64,000 bases of DNA from Verrucomicrobiota bacterium (lineage in GTDB: Bacteria > Verrucomicrobiota > Verrucomicrobiia > Opitutales > UBA953), in contig JAPLTV010000020.1 of the NCBI GenBank assembly GCA_026397955.1, positions 1 to 64,000 of the forward strand, in the 5' to 3' direction. Below the pieces are notes generated by a model. That model saw only the letters and a list, made by a program, of their open reading frames with translations. It was not told where the DNA came from and searched no databases. Position 1 is the first letter of the stretch. The number at the start of each line of letters is the position of its first letter. This document shows positions 1 to 8,543 of the stretch, one piece after another. A program made the position numbers and the translations under genes.

Positions 1-1
1 C

Positions 2-148
2 AATCTCGTCAAACGCCACTTGAAGCGTACGCAAGACGGACAGGGCGGCATCACCGAGCGTGAAGCCCCCATCCATCGCTCTAACGTGATGCTGGCCTCC
101 CTCTGGGATGCTCGTCGCGCCAAGAAGCCAGCCAAAGCCGCTAAATAA
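2..148 (+). CDS. rplX: 50S ribosomal protein L24, 3' end only
   Basis: The window opens inside this gene; 48 C-terminal residues are visible, ending in TAA at 146-148. The segment [15 protein letters not shown] matches the conserved C-terminal part of L24 (GGI.EKEAPIH.SNV), followed by a short basic tail. L24 is an early-assembly protein of the 50S subunit that binds the 5' domain of 23S rRNA. Its place just before rplE is the usual rplN-rplX-rplE order of the spc operon. The upstream part and start codon lie outside the window. Confidence 0.93.
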   Translation, partial: NLVKRHLKRTQDGQGGITEREAPIHRSNVMLASLWDARRAKKPAKAAK

Positions 149-180
149 TTCCAACGAAACCACCCGAGATTTTTACGATA

Positions 181-774
181 ATGTCTACGCCACACCTCAA
201 GAAGGTATACCTCGAGAAGGTCGTCCCAGAGCTCATCAAGAGCCGCGGTTATAAGAACGTCCACCAGGTCCCCAATCTTACCAAGATTGTCCTCAACTCG
301 GCTTTCAAAGCTGATGCCGACAAAGGCCACATGGCTGAAGTCGTCAAAGAAATCACCAAACTTTCGGGCCAGAAGCCCGTCATCACGAAGGCTAAGAAGA
401 GCGTCGCGAGCTTCAAAGTTCGTCAAGGCATGCCTCTGGGCTGCATGGTCACTCTCCGGGGTGCGCGCATGTGGGAGTTTTACCTCCGCTTGACGGCCGT
501 AGCCCTTCCGATGATCCGCGACTTCCGCGGTACCTCTAACCGTCTCGACGGTCGTGGTAATTACTCTCTCGGAATCACCGACCACACCATCTTCCCTGAA
601 ACCCAGGCCGACGGTTCGCAGCGTGCGAACATCGGGATGGACGTGATCATCGTGACCACCGCTCAGACGGACGACGAAGGACGCGAGTTGCTCCGTAGTC
701 TCGGAATGCCTTTCCGTCGTTCCACGGCCGCCAACGAGGCCGCTGTCGCCGCCACCGCCGCCGCTAAAGCCTAA
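181..774 (+). CDS. rplE: 50S ribosomal protein L5
   Basis: 197 residues. L5 sits in the 50S central protuberance, binds 5S rRNA and contacts P-site tRNA. Family blocks are clear: [18 protein letters not shown] near residue 62, the basic loop [14 protein letters not shown] and the RDFRG and DGRGNYSLG motifs. The protein is slightly longer than usual (about 180) because of an Ala-rich tail after the usual PFRR end. It lies 32 nt after rplX in the spc operon. No Shine-Dalgarno sequence precedes the ATG; the leader is ATTTTTACGATA. Confidence 0.98.
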   Translation: MSTPHLKKVYLEKVVPELIKSRGYKNVHQVPNLTKIVLNSAFKADADKGHMAEVVKEITKLSGQKPVITKAKKSVASFKVRQGMPLGCMVTLRGARMWEFYLRLTAVALPMIRDFRGTSNRLDGRGNYSLGITDHTIFPETQADGSQRANIGMDVIIVTTAQTDDEGRELLRSLGMPFRRSTAANEAAVAATAAAKA

Positions 775-800
775 ATCTTAAACCCTTAAACTTTACCAGC

Positions 801-1106
801 ATGGCCAAGAAGTCTGTCATCCAACGCGCGCTTAAGCGCGATCGTCTCGTCAAGAAGTTCGCTACCAAGCGTACCGAGCTCAAGAAAATCCTCTCCGATC
901 CCAAGGTGACCGAAGAGGCTTTCTACGAAGCGCAACGCAAGCTCTCCGAGCTGCCCCGCAACTCCTCGCCGGTTCGCCATAAGAACCGTTGCTCCATCTC
1001 CGGTCGTCCTCGCGCTTTCATTCGCAAGTTCGGTCTCTCTCGTATCACTTTCCGCGAGCTCGCCCTTAACGGCCAGATTCCCGGTGTCACCAAGGCATCT
1101 TGGTAA
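801..1106 (+). CDS. rpsN: 30S ribosomal protein S14, zinc-free type
   Basis: 101 residues, the length of the E. coli-type S14 that lacks the CxxC..CxxC zinc motif. The C-terminal block [38 protein letters not shown] is the S14 signature. S14 is a late-assembly protein of the 30S head. The gene is 26 nt after rplE and 20 nt before rpsH, so it is cotranscribed. Having the zinc-free form fits other apparent losses of structural zinc sites in this window (RpoC, DnaX). Confidence 0.97.
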   Translation: MAKKSVIQRALKRDRLVKKFATKRTELKKILSDPKVTEEAFYEAQRKLSELPRNSSPVRHKNRCSISGRPRAFIRKFGLSRITFRELALNGQIPGVTKASW

Positions 1107-1126
1107 TCCTCCAACGAACTACTAAC

Positions 1127-1900
1127 ATGTCCGCTTCTACTGATACAATTGGGGATTTCCTCACTTCCGTTCGTAACGGCTCACAGGCTAACAAGGCCGT
1201 GATTTCCGTGCAATGGTCCCGCCTCCGCGAAGGTGTCGCTCGCATCCTTTCCGAATCCGGCTACATCGCCGGTTACCGTAAGGCCGAACGCGATGGCCTT
1301 CCTGTCCTCGAAGTTTCGCTCAAATACGTGGCCGGAGTTCCTGCCATCACCAGCATCGAGCGCGTCTCCACCCCTGGCCGTCGTGTTTACGCCGGCTACA
1401 CCACCGTCCCTAAGGTCATTGGCGGCATGGGTGTTTCCATCCTCACCACTTCACGTGGCGTCATGACCGACGCCGAAGCCCGTCGCCAAAAAGTAGGCGG
1501 CGAGCTCCTCGCCAAGGTCGCCGACCTCACGGAGAAGAAAGAAGCGGGTGCCCTTCACGGCACCATCCGCGCCATCATCCGTAATATGGTTGAAGGCGTC
1601 GCCACCGGTTACTCCAAGACCCTCCTGATCGAAGGCGTTGGTTTCAAGGCCATCCTCAAGGGCAATAAGCTCGATCTCGCGTTGGGCTATTCTCACCCGA
1701 TCAACTACGAGATTCCTGCGGGAGTCAGCGTGGTGGTGACCGACGGTACCAAATTACTCATCTCCGGTCCTGATCGCCATATGGTCGGTCAAGTGGCCTC
1801 GACCATCAAGCTCTACAAGCCTGTCGAGCCTTACAAGGGCAAGGGTGTCCGCGTCGAAGGTGAATACGTACGCCGCAAGGAGGGCAAGAAGACGGCCTAA
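1127..1900 (+). CDS. rpsH-rplF: S8-L6 ribosomal protein fusion (L6 N-terminal domain missing)
   Basis: One uninterrupted frame of 257 residues. Residues 1-131 are a full S8 (DFLTSVRNG at the start, the signature TTSRGVMTDAEARR, then GGELLAKV at the usual C-terminus). From about residue 134 the chain continues without a stop into L6 at EKKEAGALHGTIRAIIRNMVEGV and runs to the L6 signature EPYKGKGVR and a basic end. L6 is normally about 178 residues with two similar domains; roughly its first 65-75 residues are missing, along with the S8 stop and the L6 start. ATG 1127 is chosen because it gives the normal S8 N-terminus; the frame is open upstream to 1100. S8 belongs to the 30S and L6 to the 50S, so the joined product is puzzling. 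It sits exactly where rpsH and rplF belong. Confidence 0.93.
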   Translation: MSASTDTIGDFLTSVRNGSQANKAVISVQWSRLREGVARILSESGYIAGYRKAERDGLPVLEVSLKYVAGVPAITSIERVSTPGRRVYAGYTTVPKVIGGMGVSILTTSRGVMTDAEARRQKVGGELLAKVADLTEKKEAGALHGTIRAIIRNMVEGVATGYSKTLLIEGVGFKAILKGNKLDLALGYSHPINYEIPAGVSVVVTDGTKLLISGPDRHMVGQVASTIKLYKPVEPYKGKGVRVEGEYVRRKEGKKTA

Positions 1901-1920
1901 TCCGCTCGCCTCACTTTTCC

Positions 1921-2283
1921 ATGAAACTGCAGAAGAAGAATCTACTCGCGCAAAAGCGCCGCTGGCGCATCCGCAAGACGGTGCGCGGTACCGCTGCCCG
2001 CCCACGCTTGGCTCTCAAGATGACACACATGCATCTTTACGCCCAGGCCATCGACGACGACAAGGGCGTGACCCTGGTTTCGCTCGCGACCACCTCCAAG
2101 GATCTGCGTGGCCAAAAGCTCCGCCCCACCGTGGCCGGTGCTACGGTTTTCGGCGAAGCCTTCGGCGTCAAAGCCAAAGCCGCTGGTCTCAATGTTGTGG
2201 TCTTCGACCGTGCCGGTCGTCGTTATCACGGAACCGTCAAGTCCTTTGCCGAAGCCGCACGTAAGTCCGGCCTTAGCTTCTAA
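1921..2283 (+). CDS. rplR: 50S ribosomal protein L18
   Basis: 120 residues, normal length. L18 binds 5S rRNA with L5 in the central protuberance. The basic N-terminus with [20 protein letters not shown] (typically RR.R.RKK..GT..RPRL.V) and the segment [20 protein letters not shown] are diagnostic, as is the C-terminal [24 protein letters not shown]. It lies 20 nt after the S8-L6 fusion and 5 nt before rpsE. Confidence 0.98.
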   Translation: MKLQKKNLLAQKRRWRIRKTVRGTAARPRLALKMTHMHLYAQAIDDDKGVTLVSLATTSKDLRGQKLRPTVAGATVFGEAFGVKAKAAGLNVVVFDRAGRRYHGTVKSFAEAARKSGLSF

Positions 2284-2288
2284 TTTAC

Positions 2289-2933
2289 ATGAGCGAAGTA
2301 ACCAAGAATGTCGCGGCTCCGGCCGCTCCTGCTGCCGGCCCCGGCGATCGTCGTGGTCCAGGTGGTGATCGTCGTGGTCCAGGCGGACCCGGTGGACCTG
2401 GCGGTCCAGGCGGTCGTCGTAACGGTCCTGGTGGCGGTCGTCCTCAGCGTCGCGATGGTCGCGGCAACGATGCACCTGCTTCCGAATATAACGACAAGGT
2501 CGTCCACATCAACCGATGCTCGAAGGTCGTGAAGGGTGGACGTCGTTTCAATTTCGCCGCCTTGGTCGTCGCTGGTGACGGCAAAGGTCGCGTCGGCGTC
2601 GGTTACGGCAAAGCCAAGGAAGTTCCTGATGCGATCCGCAAGGGAACCGATCGTGCCCACCGTGCCCTCGTTCGCGTCAACCTTCGCGGTAACACCATTC
2701 CTCATGAAGTGATCGGACACGCCGATGGTGGTGTCGTCATGCTTCGTCCCGCAGCGCCTGGTACCGGCTTAATCGCTGGTGGTGGCGTGCGTGCAGTTCT
2801 TGAAGTCGTAGGCCTCAAGGACGTTCTTTCCAAATCCATGGGTTCGAACAACCCTCAGGCCATCGTGAAAGCGACCATGGACGGCCTGTCCAAGCTCCGT
2901 ACGCTCGAACAAATTAAGAACCTCCGCGCTTAA
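2289..2933 (+). CDS. rpsE: 30S ribosomal protein S5 with a Gly/Arg-rich N-terminal extension
   Basis: 214 residues. The S5 core starts near residue 65 ([19 protein letters not shown]) and has the S5 signature [21 protein letters not shown] and the C-terminal [16 protein letters not shown]5 lies at the mRNA entry and decoding side of the 30S and affects accuracy. The first 60 residues are an unusual low-complexity extension of repeated [13 protein letters not shown] and RRNGPGGG units. It is encoded by an imperfect direct repeat of GATCGTCGTGGTCCAGG. The gene is 5 nt after rplR; rpmD (L30), which usually follows, is absent. Confidence 0.97.
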   Translation: MSEVTKNVAAPAAPAAGPGDRRGPGGDRRGPGGPGGPGGPGGRRNGPGGGRPQRRDGRGNDAPASEYNDKVVHINRCSKVVKGGRRFNFAALVVAGDGKGRVGVGYGKAKEVPDAIRKGTDRAHRALVRVNLRGNTIPHEVIGHADGGVVMLRPAAPGTGLIAGGGVRAVLEVVGLKDVLSKSMGSNNPQAIVKATMDGLSKLRTLEQIKNLRA

Positions 2934-2946
2934 GCGGTAAAAAGCC

Positions 2947-3414
2947 ATGAAGCTCCATTCTCTGCCCAAAATCAAGGGCTCCACTCATCGCCATAAAATC
3001 CTTGGCCGCGGTCGCGGTACGGGACACGGCAAGACCTCTGGTCGTGGTCACAAGGGTATGAAAGCCCGTTCTGGTGGCGGACATCGCCCCGGATTCGAAG
3101 GTGGCCAGATGCCCCTTTACCGCCGCTTGCCTAAGCGCGGTTTCAATAACATCAATCGCATCGACTACGCCGTGGTCAATGTGTGCGACCTCCAAGAGCT
3201 CGAAGGCAAAGTCTTCGGTCTCGAAGAATTGAAAGCAGCGGGCGTCTTACGCTCCAACGCTCCGATTCTTAAGGTTCTTGGCACGGGCGATCTTTCACGT
3301 GCCGTCACCGTCAAGGCGCATCGTTTCTCTGATTCGGCTAAGGCCAAGATTTTGGCCGCAGGCGGAAAAGTGATTCTGATTGAAGAGAAAAAAGCGACCG
3401 GAGTCGCTGAGTGA
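2947..3414 (+). CDS. rplO: 50S ribosomal protein L15
   Basis: 155 residues. L15 is a late-assembly 50S protein. The glycine-rich N-terminal region GRGRGTGHGKTSGRGHKGMKARSGGG and the PLYRRLPKRGF block are the L15 signature; the C-terminal half carries LEELKAAGV and ILAAGGKV. It starts 13 nt after the rpsE stop, leaving no room for rpmD. Its stop lies 23 nt before the favoured secY start. Confidence 0.98.
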   Translation: MKLHSLPKIKGSTHRHKILGRGRGTGHGKTSGRGHKGMKARSGGGHRPGFEGGQMPLYRRLPKRGFNNINRIDYAVVNVCDLQELEGKVFGLEELKAAGVLRSNAPILKVLGTGDLSRAVTVKAHRFSDSAKAKILAAGGKVILIEEKKATGVAE

Positions 3415-3437
3415 ACCTCGGTTCGCGAACCTCCACC

Positions 3438-4964
3438 ATGTTTTCGGCCTTCGCCAACTGTTGGAGGATTCCTGAGCTTAGGGCACGGCTTGTCGCCACG
3501 GTAGCCCTGATTTTTGTTGCGCGTATCGGCGCCAACATCCCTCTCCCGGGCATCGACCCGAAGGACATCATGGATTACTACCATTCGATGGCTGACAAGT
3601 CGTCGGGCGGTGTGGTTGCGATGTATAACATGTTCACGGGTGGTGCGCTTCTTAAGGGTGCGGTATTCTCCTTGGGCATCATGCCATATATCAGCGCATC
3701 GATTATCATGCAGCTGATGTCGGCCGTTGTCCCCTCCATCGCCCGCTTGCAACAAGAAGGTGAAGTCGGCCGTCAGAAGGTAGCTCAGTACTCACGCTAT
3801 CTCACGATTATCATCGCGGTCGTTCAGTCTGCTTTGTTGCTGGGTGCTTTCTGTAATCCTCAGCAGGTCGGACAGGCTCTTGGTTTAGGTAATTTCCAAG
3901 GCACGATTGTGGTCATGCAGAGTAAGACGCTCTTCGTCTGCCTCGGCGTCTGTCTCCTGACTTCTGGCGCCATCGTCATGCTTTGGCTGGGCGAACAGAT
4001 CACGCAACGCGGCATTGGCAATGGCACGTCCGTCCTAATCACCGTTGGCATCCTGGCTGATATTCCAGGTGCGATCACTTCTTTCGTCGGTTTGACTTTC
4101 GGTGGCAAAATCGGAGATGCCGCCGCCAATTCCCACGGTTGGGAAAAGGCTGCCGGGATGGCATTGCTCTTCGTGCTCGTGACTGCCGCCATGGTGGCGA
4201 TCAACCAAGCGGTCCGTAAGATTCCGATTCAATACGCTCAGCGCATGGTGGGTCGTAAGATGTACGGAGCCCAGACCAACTATTTGCCGCTCAAGGTGAA
4301 TTACGCAGGCGTCATGCCGGTCATCTTCGCGGGTGCCATCATGAGCTTCCCTCCGATGTTGCTCAATCCTTTGAGCACCTTGTCACCGCAGCTCGAGTTC
4401 CTTCGTTCTTGGGCAGATTTCTTTTCCCGTAATAACGGTTTTTATTACACGGTTTATGCGACGCTGATTTTCGGTTTCAGTTACTTCTGGATTTCCATCA
4501 TGTTCCGTCCGGTACAGATTGCGGATGACTTGAAGAAAAACAACGGCTACATCCTCGGCGTTCGCCCTGGCGAGCATACCGCCCAGTTCCTCGACTTCGT
4601 GATGACCCGTCTCACGTTGGCCGGCTCCTTGTTCCTGCTCATCATTGCCTTGATGCCTGACCTGTTTATCTTGCAGCTTAATTTCCCGATGCGTTTGGCC
4701 ACTTTCTTGGGTGGTACCGGTGGCCTAATCACCGTGGGTGTGATGTTGGATTCCATGCGCCAGGTGGAGACTTATTTATTACAACGTAACTACGAAGGCT
4801 TCCTGAAGAAGGGACGGATTGGCGGCGTTGCCGTCCCTGCCGCCGGACTTCGTGCGGAATCCGAAGCAAGTGCTTTAGGTTCGCTCGAAAAGACCTGTCT
4901 CATCCTTTTTGTTCTCGGTACCGCAGCCTGGGCCTTGAATCATTGGGGTCCTTTTGCTCGCTGA
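3438..4964 (+). CDS. secY: SecY, channel subunit of the Sec translocase
   Basis: 508 residues with ten predicted membrane spans. SecY forms the protein-conducting channel with SecE, which is also encoded here at 32.2 kb. Seen: the N-terminus MFSAFANCWRIPELRARL..IFVARIGANIPLPGID, the SecY signature region MPYISASIIMQL, and QRGIGNGTSVLI in the middle. The frame is open from a GTG at 3411 that overlaps the rplO stop, but ATG 3438 gives the N-terminus usual for the family. Codon use is visibly less GC-rich than in genes further downstream. Confidence 0.97.
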   Translation: MFSAFANCWRIPELRARLVATVALIFVARIGANIPLPGIDPKDIMDYYHSMADKSSGGVVAMYNMFTGGALLKGAVFSLGIMPYISASIIMQLMSAVVPSIARLQQEGEVGRQKVAQYSRYLTIIIAVVQSALLLGAFCNPQQVGQALGLGNFQGTIVVMQSKTLFVCLGVCLLTSGAIVMLWLGEQITQRGIGNGTSVLITVGILADIPGAITSFVGLTFGGKIGDAAANSHGWEKAAGMALLFVLVTAAMVAINQAVRKIPIQYAQRMVGRKMYGAQTNYLPLKVNYAGVMPVIFAGAIMSFPPMLLNPLSTLSPQLEFLRSWADFFSRNNGFYYTVYATLIFGFSYFWISIMFRPVQIADDLKKNNGYILGVRPGEHTAQFLDFVMTRLTLAGSLFLLIIALMPDLFILQLNFPMRLATFLGGTGGLITVGVMLDSMRQVETYLLQRNYEGFLKKGRIGGVAVPAAGLRAESEASALGSLEKTCLILFVLGTAAWALNHWGPFAR

Positions 4965-4974
4965 GCCTCGTCGG

Positions 4975-5736
4975 ATGATTGATCTGAAGTCGGGCGATGA
5001 TGTCAGCCGTATGCGTGCCGCTTGTACGGCGGCCGCACGTGTCCTGCATGATTTAGCAGATTTGGTCGTCCCGGGTATTTCTACGGCCGGCCTGGATTCC
5101 GCGGCTCGCGGTTTGATGCTGCGGCATGGGTGTGAAAGCGCCTGTTTGGGTTATGTGGTGGGGAGATTAAGTTACCCCGGACACGTTTGCATTTCTTTAA
5201 ACGACGAAATCGTGCACGGTATCGGCGCCCCGGATCGAATCATCCGCGAAGGAGATTTGGTCTCCCTCGATGTGGTTGTCCGACGCGATGGGTTTATCGG
5301 AGATAATGCCCGGACTATCCTCGTGGGTAAAGTAGCTCCGGACGCTCGCCAGCTCTGCCAAGACACCGAAAAAGCGCTGATGGCAGGAATCGCAGCGGTT
5401 CGCCCCGGAAGCAGGGTGGGGGACATCTCTGCGGCCATCCAGGCGGCCTTGGCCCCCGGCGGGTATGGCATCGTTCGCGACTTCGTTGGGCATGGGGTAG
5501 GTCGCAAGATGCACGAAGAACCTCAAATTCCTAATTATGGAAAAGCTGGTACTGGACCTAAGTTACTGCCCGGTATGGCTTTAGCCATTGAACCCATGGT
5601 GAATTTAGGTACCCACAAGATTGTTATGGCCGCCGATGGCTGGACCGCCCGGACCGCGGATGGCAAGCCTTCCGCCCACTTTGAACACACCGTTTTAGTC
5701 ACCGAAACAGGGGTTGAGATTTTAACTCTGCCTTAA
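4975..5736 (+). CDS. map: Methionine aminopeptidase, type I
   Basis: 253 residues. Removes the initiator methionine from nascent proteins. The five metal ligands can be assigned: Asp in SLDVVV, Asp in FIGDNA, His in GHGVGRKMHEEP, Glu in AIEPM and Glu in HFEHTVLVT. The substrate-contacting His in SYPGHVCISLNDEIVHGIG is also present. ATG 4975 is taken as the start, 10 nt after the secY stop; the ORF-track start at 4954 lies inside secY. The gene uses TTA leucine codons repeatedly, rare elsewhere in this window. adk, often between secY and map, is absent. Confidence 0.96.
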   Translation: MIDLKSGDDVSRMRAACTAAARVLHDLADLVVPGISTAGLDSAARGLMLRHGCESACLGYVVGRLSYPGHVCISLNDEIVHGIGAPDRIIREGDLVSLDVVVRRDGFIGDNARTILVGKVAPDARQLCQDTEKALMAGIAAVRPGSRVGDISAAIQAALAPGGYGIVRDFVGHGVGRKMHEEPQIPNYGKAGTGPKLLPGMALAIEPMVNLGTHKIVMAADGWTARTADGKPSAHFEHTVLVTETGVEILTLP

Positions 5737-5814
5737 CCGCATTTTTTGCTTCCAAATCCACCACGAACCTTCAAGTTCCGACCTCTTTCCCACCTTCCAA
5801 CCAGCACGGACACC

Positions 5815-6195
5815 ATGCCACGAATCCTCGGCGTAGACATTCCCAACAACAAGAAAGTAGAGATTTCTCTCCGCTATATCTATGGTATCGGCCCCTGCCG
5901 CGCCACGGAGATTTGCGAAGCTTTAGGCTTTGATCCTGCGATGCGGGCCCAAAATCTTTCGGAGGAACAGCTTAACAAGATCGTCGAGTACATCGTACGC
6001 ATGGGGTACAAGTGCGAAGGTGACCTTCGCCGCGACATCGCGCAGAACTTGAAGCGCCTCCAGGCGATCAAGTGCTACCGCGGTCTCCGCCACTTCCGCG
6101 GCCTCCCGGTCCGTGGTCAGCGTACGCGCACCAACGCCCGTACCCGCAAGGGTAAGCGTAAGACCGTCGGCGTCGCCGCGGCTCCGTCCAAGTAA
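5815..6195 (+). CDS. rpsM: 30S ribosomal protein S13
   Basis: 126 residues. S13 is in the 30S head and forms bridges to the 50S. The N-terminus [26 protein letters not shown] and the C-terminal [27 protein letters not shown] are diagnostic. ATG 5815 is preferred over the ORF-track start at 5746, which adds 23 residues not found in S13. The 78-nt gap from map holds no infA or rpmJ; it is pyrimidine/A-rich and lacks a Shine-Dalgarno sequence. Confidence 0.97.
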   Translation: MPRILGVDIPNNKKVEISLRYIYGIGPCRATEICEALGFDPAMRAQNLSEEQLNKIVEYIVRMGYKCEGDLRRDIAQNLKRLQAIKCYRGLRHFRGLPVRGQRTRTNARTRKGKRKTVGVAAAPSK

Positions 6196-6224
6196 GCCAA
6201 CCTTTCTCCTAACACTATTTTACG

Positions 6225-6773
6225 ATGAGCGAAGAAGCCCCCAAGACCCCCAAGGCAAAGAAGCCGAAGGCCCCTGCCGCCGAAGCCGCCGCTGCCCCCG
6301 AAGTCGTCGCTGCCGCGGCCGCTCCGGCCGAAGCCGCCGCCCCCGAGCGCAAAGAGATTACCGCCAAGGAACTCCTCGGCGAAGAACTCGGTGAAGTGAA
6401 GGTTCGTCGCGCCAAGGGCTCGAAGAATATCACCACCGGCATCTGCCACATCCTGGCCACCTTCAATAACACCAAGGTAACGATCACCGACCCTAGCGGC
6501 AACGTGATCTCCTGGGGTAGCGCCGGTCGCCACCAGTTCCGTGGTTCCCGCAAGTCCACCGCTTACGCTGCTCAGGTCGTTTGTTCCGAAGCCGCTAAGC
6601 TCGCCATGGCTCACGGCCTCAAGGACGTCTCCGTCCGCGTCAAGGGTCCGGGCATGGGCCGCGACAGTGCCATCCGTGCCCTCCAGGTGCTCGGCCTGAA
6701 CGTCACCTCGATTCTCGATACCACTCCGATCCCTCACAACGGCTGCCGTCCTCCGAAGCGCCGTCGCGTCTGA
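6225..6773 (+). CDS. rpsK: 30S ribosomal protein S11 with an Ala/Pro/Glu-rich N-terminal extension
   Basis: 182 residues against about 129 usual. The S11 core begins near residue 62 ([26 protein letters not shown]) and includes the signature [15 protein letters not shown] and the end [15 protein letters not shown]11 lines the mRNA exit on the 30S platform. The first 55-60 residues are a low-complexity, Lys/Pro/Ala/Glu-rich extension of no recognised fold. The gene lies 29 nt after rpsM in the alpha operon. Confidence 0.97.
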   Translation: MSEEAPKTPKAKKPKAPAAEAAAAPEVVAAAAAPAEAAAPERKEITAKELLGEELGEVKVRRAKGSKNITTGICHILATFNNTKVTITDPSGNVISWGSAGRHQFRGSRKSTAYAAQVVCSEAAKLAMAHGLKDVSVRVKGPGMGRDSAIRALQVLGLNVTSILDTTPIPHNGCRPPKRRRV

Positions 6774-6859
6774 TCGTCCCTGCTTTCCGCATCACCGTCC
6801 GGCTATGGCAAACCGGGCGGGTCCTCCAATCCGCCACCTCTACCAAATCCTAACATACC

Positions 6860-7468
6860 ATGTCTCGTTACACCGGTCCTACCACGAAGCTTAACCGTCG
6901 CTTCGGCCAGAATATCTTCCCCACCTCCAAGGGTGAGGAGCGTCGTCCGTACCCTCCGGGTATCCACGGCAAGACGACCCGCCGCAAGGTCTCCGAATAC
7001 GGCGTCGGCCTCAATGAGAAGCAGAAGCTTCGCATGATGTACGGCCTGACCGAGAAGCAGTTCCGCCTCTCCTTCGAGCGCGCCAAGCGCATGGGCGGCG
7101 TCGCCGGTGATAATTTCCTCCGCATCCTCGAGACCCGTCTCGATAACGTGGTGTTCCGCCTTGGTTTCGCCAATTCCCGCGCCGCTGCTCGTCAGCTCGT
7201 GGCCCATGGACACATCCGCATCAACGGCCACAAGGTCGACGTAGCCAGCTACGCCACCTCGCCTGGCGAGAAGATCGAAGTCCGCGACCGTACCTCCTCC
7301 AAGCAGCTCGCCACCCGCGCTGTCGAAGAAGGTCAGGGTCGCTCCGCTCCGGCCTGGCTCGTCGTACTCCCTGAGCAGCTCAACGGACAGATCGTCCGGG
7401 AGCCGGCCAAGGAAGAACTGCCTTCCGACGTGAACGTCCAGATCATCGTCGAATTCTACAGCCGCTGA
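6860..7468 (+). CDS. rpsD: 30S ribosomal protein S4
   Basis: 202 residues. S4 is a primary 16S rRNA-binding protein that nucleates 30S assembly. The S4 RNA-binding domain is visible in RLDNVVFRLGFANSRAAARQLVAHGHIRINGHKVD, followed by the usual PGEKIEVRDR. The N-terminus is the zinc-free type. It follows rpsK after 86 nt and precedes rpoA by 37 nt, both gaps A/C-rich without a Shine-Dalgarno motif. Confidence 0.97.
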   Translation: MSRYTGPTTKLNRRFGQNIFPTSKGEERRPYPPGIHGKTTRRKVSEYGVGLNEKQKLRMMYGLTEKQFRLSFERAKRMGGVAGDNFLRILETRLDNVVFRLGFANSRAAARQLVAHGHIRINGHKVDVASYATSPGEKIEVRDRTSSKQLATRAVEEGQGRSAPAWLVVLPEQLNGQIVREPAKEELPSDVNVQIIVEFYSR

Positions 7469-7505
7469 TCCCAGCACAGACCCAACACCCAACGGACCCA
7501 CAGAC

Positions 7506-8522
7506 ATGACCAAGCGACTCGGACAATTCCAACGCCCCAAGACCCTCAAGAAGGAGGAGTCTTCCGCCACCCCCACCTACGCGAAGTATTTCGCAGAGCC
7601 CTTCGAGACCGGCTTCGGCCACACCGTCGGAAACTCGCTCCGCCGCATCCTCCTGAGCTCCATCGAAGGCGCCGCGATCTCCGCGGTGACGATCGAAGGC
7701 GTGCAGCACGAGTTTCAGCCGATCGAAGGCGTCGTCGAAGACGTCACCGAGATCGTCCTCAATCTCAAGAAGGTGCGCATCCGCACCGAAGCCAATAAGC
7801 GCGAAGCTTTCAAGGGCACCATCGACGTCAATAAGTCCGGCCCCGTGAAGGCTTCGGATATCAAGTTCGAGACCAAGGGCGCCACCGTCACCCTCGTTAA
7901 TCCCGACCAAGTTATCTGCACCCTCGACCGCAAGCGTCGCTTCTACTCCGACCTCGAAGTCACCGTCGGACGTAGCTGGGCTTCCGCCGAGGAGAACAAG
8001 AAGGCCGAACAGGCCATCGGTTCCATCCCTGTCGATTCCCTCTTCTCCCCGGTCACCCTGGTGAAGTACTCCGTCGAATCCACCCGCTCCGGCGACAAGA
8101 CCGACTACGATAAGCTCGTCCTCGAAATCTCGACCGACGGCCGCATCACTCCGGACGAAGCCCTCAAGGAAGCCTCCGCGATTCTGCGTCACCACCTCGA
8201 AGTGTTCGACACCGTCTCCGCCGACTCCGTCGAGTTCGAGACCGGCCACAAGGAGATCAGCGAAGAGACCAACCGTCTCCGCAAGCTGCTCAACATGTCG
8301 GTCAACGAAATCGAGCTTTCCGTCCGCGCCGCCAACTGCCTCAACAACGCCAACATCAACACTGTCGGCGAACTGGCGATGAAGACCGAGCAGGAGATGC
8401 TCAAGTACCGCAACTTCGGCAAGAAGTCCCTCAACGAGATCAAGGCCAAGCTCGAACAGCTCGGCCTATCTCTCGGACAGAAGATCAACGAAGGTCTCCT
8501 CGACAAGGGCGTGAACGCCTAA
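7506..8522 (+). CDS. rpoA: RNA polymerase alpha subunit
   Basis: 338 residues, close to the usual 330. The N-terminal assembly domain is recognisable from FAEPFETGFGHTVGNSLRRILLSSIEGAAI; the C-terminal domain, which binds UP elements and activators, from SVRAANCLNNANINTVGELAMKTEQEMLKYRNFGKKSLNEI. Together with rpoB and rpoC at 35-43 kb the window encodes the core polymerase except omega. Standard place between rpsD and rplQ. Confidence 0.98.
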   Translation: MTKRLGQFQRPKTLKKEESSATPTYAKYFAEPFETGFGHTVGNSLRRILLSSIEGAAISAVTIEGVQHEFQPIEGVVEDVTEIVLNLKKVRIRTEANKREAFKGTIDVNKSGPVKASDIKFETKGATVTLVNPDQVICTLDRKRRFYSDLEVTVGRSWASAEENKKAEQAIGSIPVDSLFSPVTLVKYSVESTRSGDKTDYDKLVLEISTDGRITPDEALKEASAILRHHLEVFDTVSADSVEFETGHKEISEETNRLRKLLNMSVNEIELSVRAANCLNNANINTVGELAMKTEQEMLKYRNFGKKSLNEIKAKLEQLGLSLGQKINEGLLDKGVNA

Positions 8523-8543
8523 TCCAGACCGGAACCCACACTC

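Noticed and set aside
1100-1900. Frameshift or sequencing error as explanation of the S8-L6 fusion
   Set aside because: A small indel cannot explain it: no intervening DNA exists that could encode the missing L6 N-terminal domain in any frame. A larger assembly deletion remains possible and is stated in the finding.
1845-2264. 139-residue + strand ORF overlapping rplR
   Set aside because: Out-of-frame Arg/Ser-rich translation of the end of the S8-L6 gene and rplR; shadow.
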